From: SAR116 cluster bacterium AG-313-A07
Lineage (GTDB): Bacteria; Pseudomonadota; Alphaproteobacteria; Thalassobaculales; Thalassobaculaceae
Length of the DNA stretch: 64,000 nt
Direction of reading: 5' to 3'
Assembly (NCBI GenBank): GCA_003284265.1
Contig: QBVV01000006.1
Coordinates: 1-64,000, forward strand
A program made the position numbers and the translations under genes. This document shows positions 63,798 through 64,000 of the stretch, piece after piece; position 1 is the first letter of the stretch, and every line of letters starts with the position of its first letter. The notes below the pieces were generated by a model. The model saw nothing but the letters and a program-made list of their open reading frames with translations, had not been told where the DNA came from and did not search any database.

Positions 63798-64000
63798 TTA
63801 AAGCTCAACCAGGTTGTTGGTGACGTTCTCTTTTGAGTTGCCAAGGTTATCAATAATTTTATTCACCTCGGTGATATGACAAAAGTCTTTCTTAAGTCGT
63901 TTGTAATTATCAGAACCCATTTCTATTCTGAGATTATAATCAAATGTTAGCTTGATAATAGCTTGAACCAGGGCGTCAGGGTTATTCGGGGGCACCAGCA
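63798..64000 (-). CDS. Glycosyltransferase, C-terminal fragment (runs off the window)
   Basis: The last ~67 codons of a gene that enters from beyond the window edge. LVPPNNPDALVQAIIKLTFDYNLRIEMGSDNYKRL is the normal end of a GT4 donor domain. The 5' part is not visible. It lies 2 bases before the next glycosyltransferase gene in the same direction. Confidence 0.75.
   Translation of the reverse strand, partial: LVPPNNPDALVQAIIKLTFDYNLRIEMGSDNYKRLKKDFCHITEVNKIIDNLGNSKENVTNNLVEL

Overview
The window is chromosomal DNA of an AT-rich, densely coded alphaproteobacterium. The lineage markers are a CcrM-type DNA methyltransferase with a CtrA-like box (TTAA-N7-TTAA) in its promoter, a split PodJ-like polar organiser (PWSVKGI head, membrane segment, SEL1 repeats, peptidoglycan-binding tail), a DUF4169 protein, a RibA with a degenerate RibB-like N-terminus, ETF-ubiquinone oxidoreductase, an sdhCDAB block and a glnK-amtB pair. 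The taxonomic level below class cannot be settled from the sequence. A free-living, probably aquatic lifestyle is inference. I see no transposase, integrase, phage gene or CRISPR array.

Layout. 1-7.6 kb: two divergent sulfotransferase-type genes, PLP homeostasis protein, L,D-transpeptidase, a protein of unknown function, ribA, DUF427 protein, an orphan OmpR-type regulator, an MBL-fold hydrolase and a methyltransferase. 7.66-10.15 kb: tRNA-Gln, then two proteins sharing a PodJ-type head, the second broken at an A11 tract. 10.2-14.5 kb (minus): ETF-QO, TPR lipoprotein and ispE in one operon. 14.6-22.5 kb: uracil-DNA glycosylase, lytic transglycosylase, moaB, a TIGR04282/TIGR04283 glycosyltransferase pair, an APH-type kinase, DUF4169, rnhB and ccrM. 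22.5-31.5 kb: an MFS transporter with a frameshifted N-terminus, then a catabolic-looking block (hydrolases, rhodanese, flavin monooxygenase-like protein, ABM protein, flavoprotein dehydrogenase, cysteine synthase) and tRNA-Gly. 31.7-42.3 kb: proofreading, redox, Trm112 and ubiquinone genes, glnK-amtB, an N-succinyl-DAP aminotransferase candidate, ftsK and lolA. 42.3-53.6 kb: frameshifted sterol desaturase, C26 amidotransferase, TPP enzyme, sdhBADC, acs, panC and a ketopantoate-reductase-like gene. 53.6-64 kb (minus): ten tightly packed genes running from glycosyltransferases through a histidine phosphatase, a deacetylase and a small membrane protein into a complete Opp/Dpp-type ABC importer.

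The main theme is frameshifting. Three genes (podJ-like, MFS transporter, sterol desaturase) are interrupted at or beside A-rich homopolymers, and each would be restored by exactly one extra A (a -1 shift). This is either systematic homopolymer undercalling in the assembly or real slippage or decay at poly(A). The second point of interest is the possible single transcription unit linking surface-glycan genes to a solute importer. The third is the CtrA/GANTC arrangement before ccrM next to a PodJ-like gene, which suggests an asymmetric, Caulobacter-like cell cycle.
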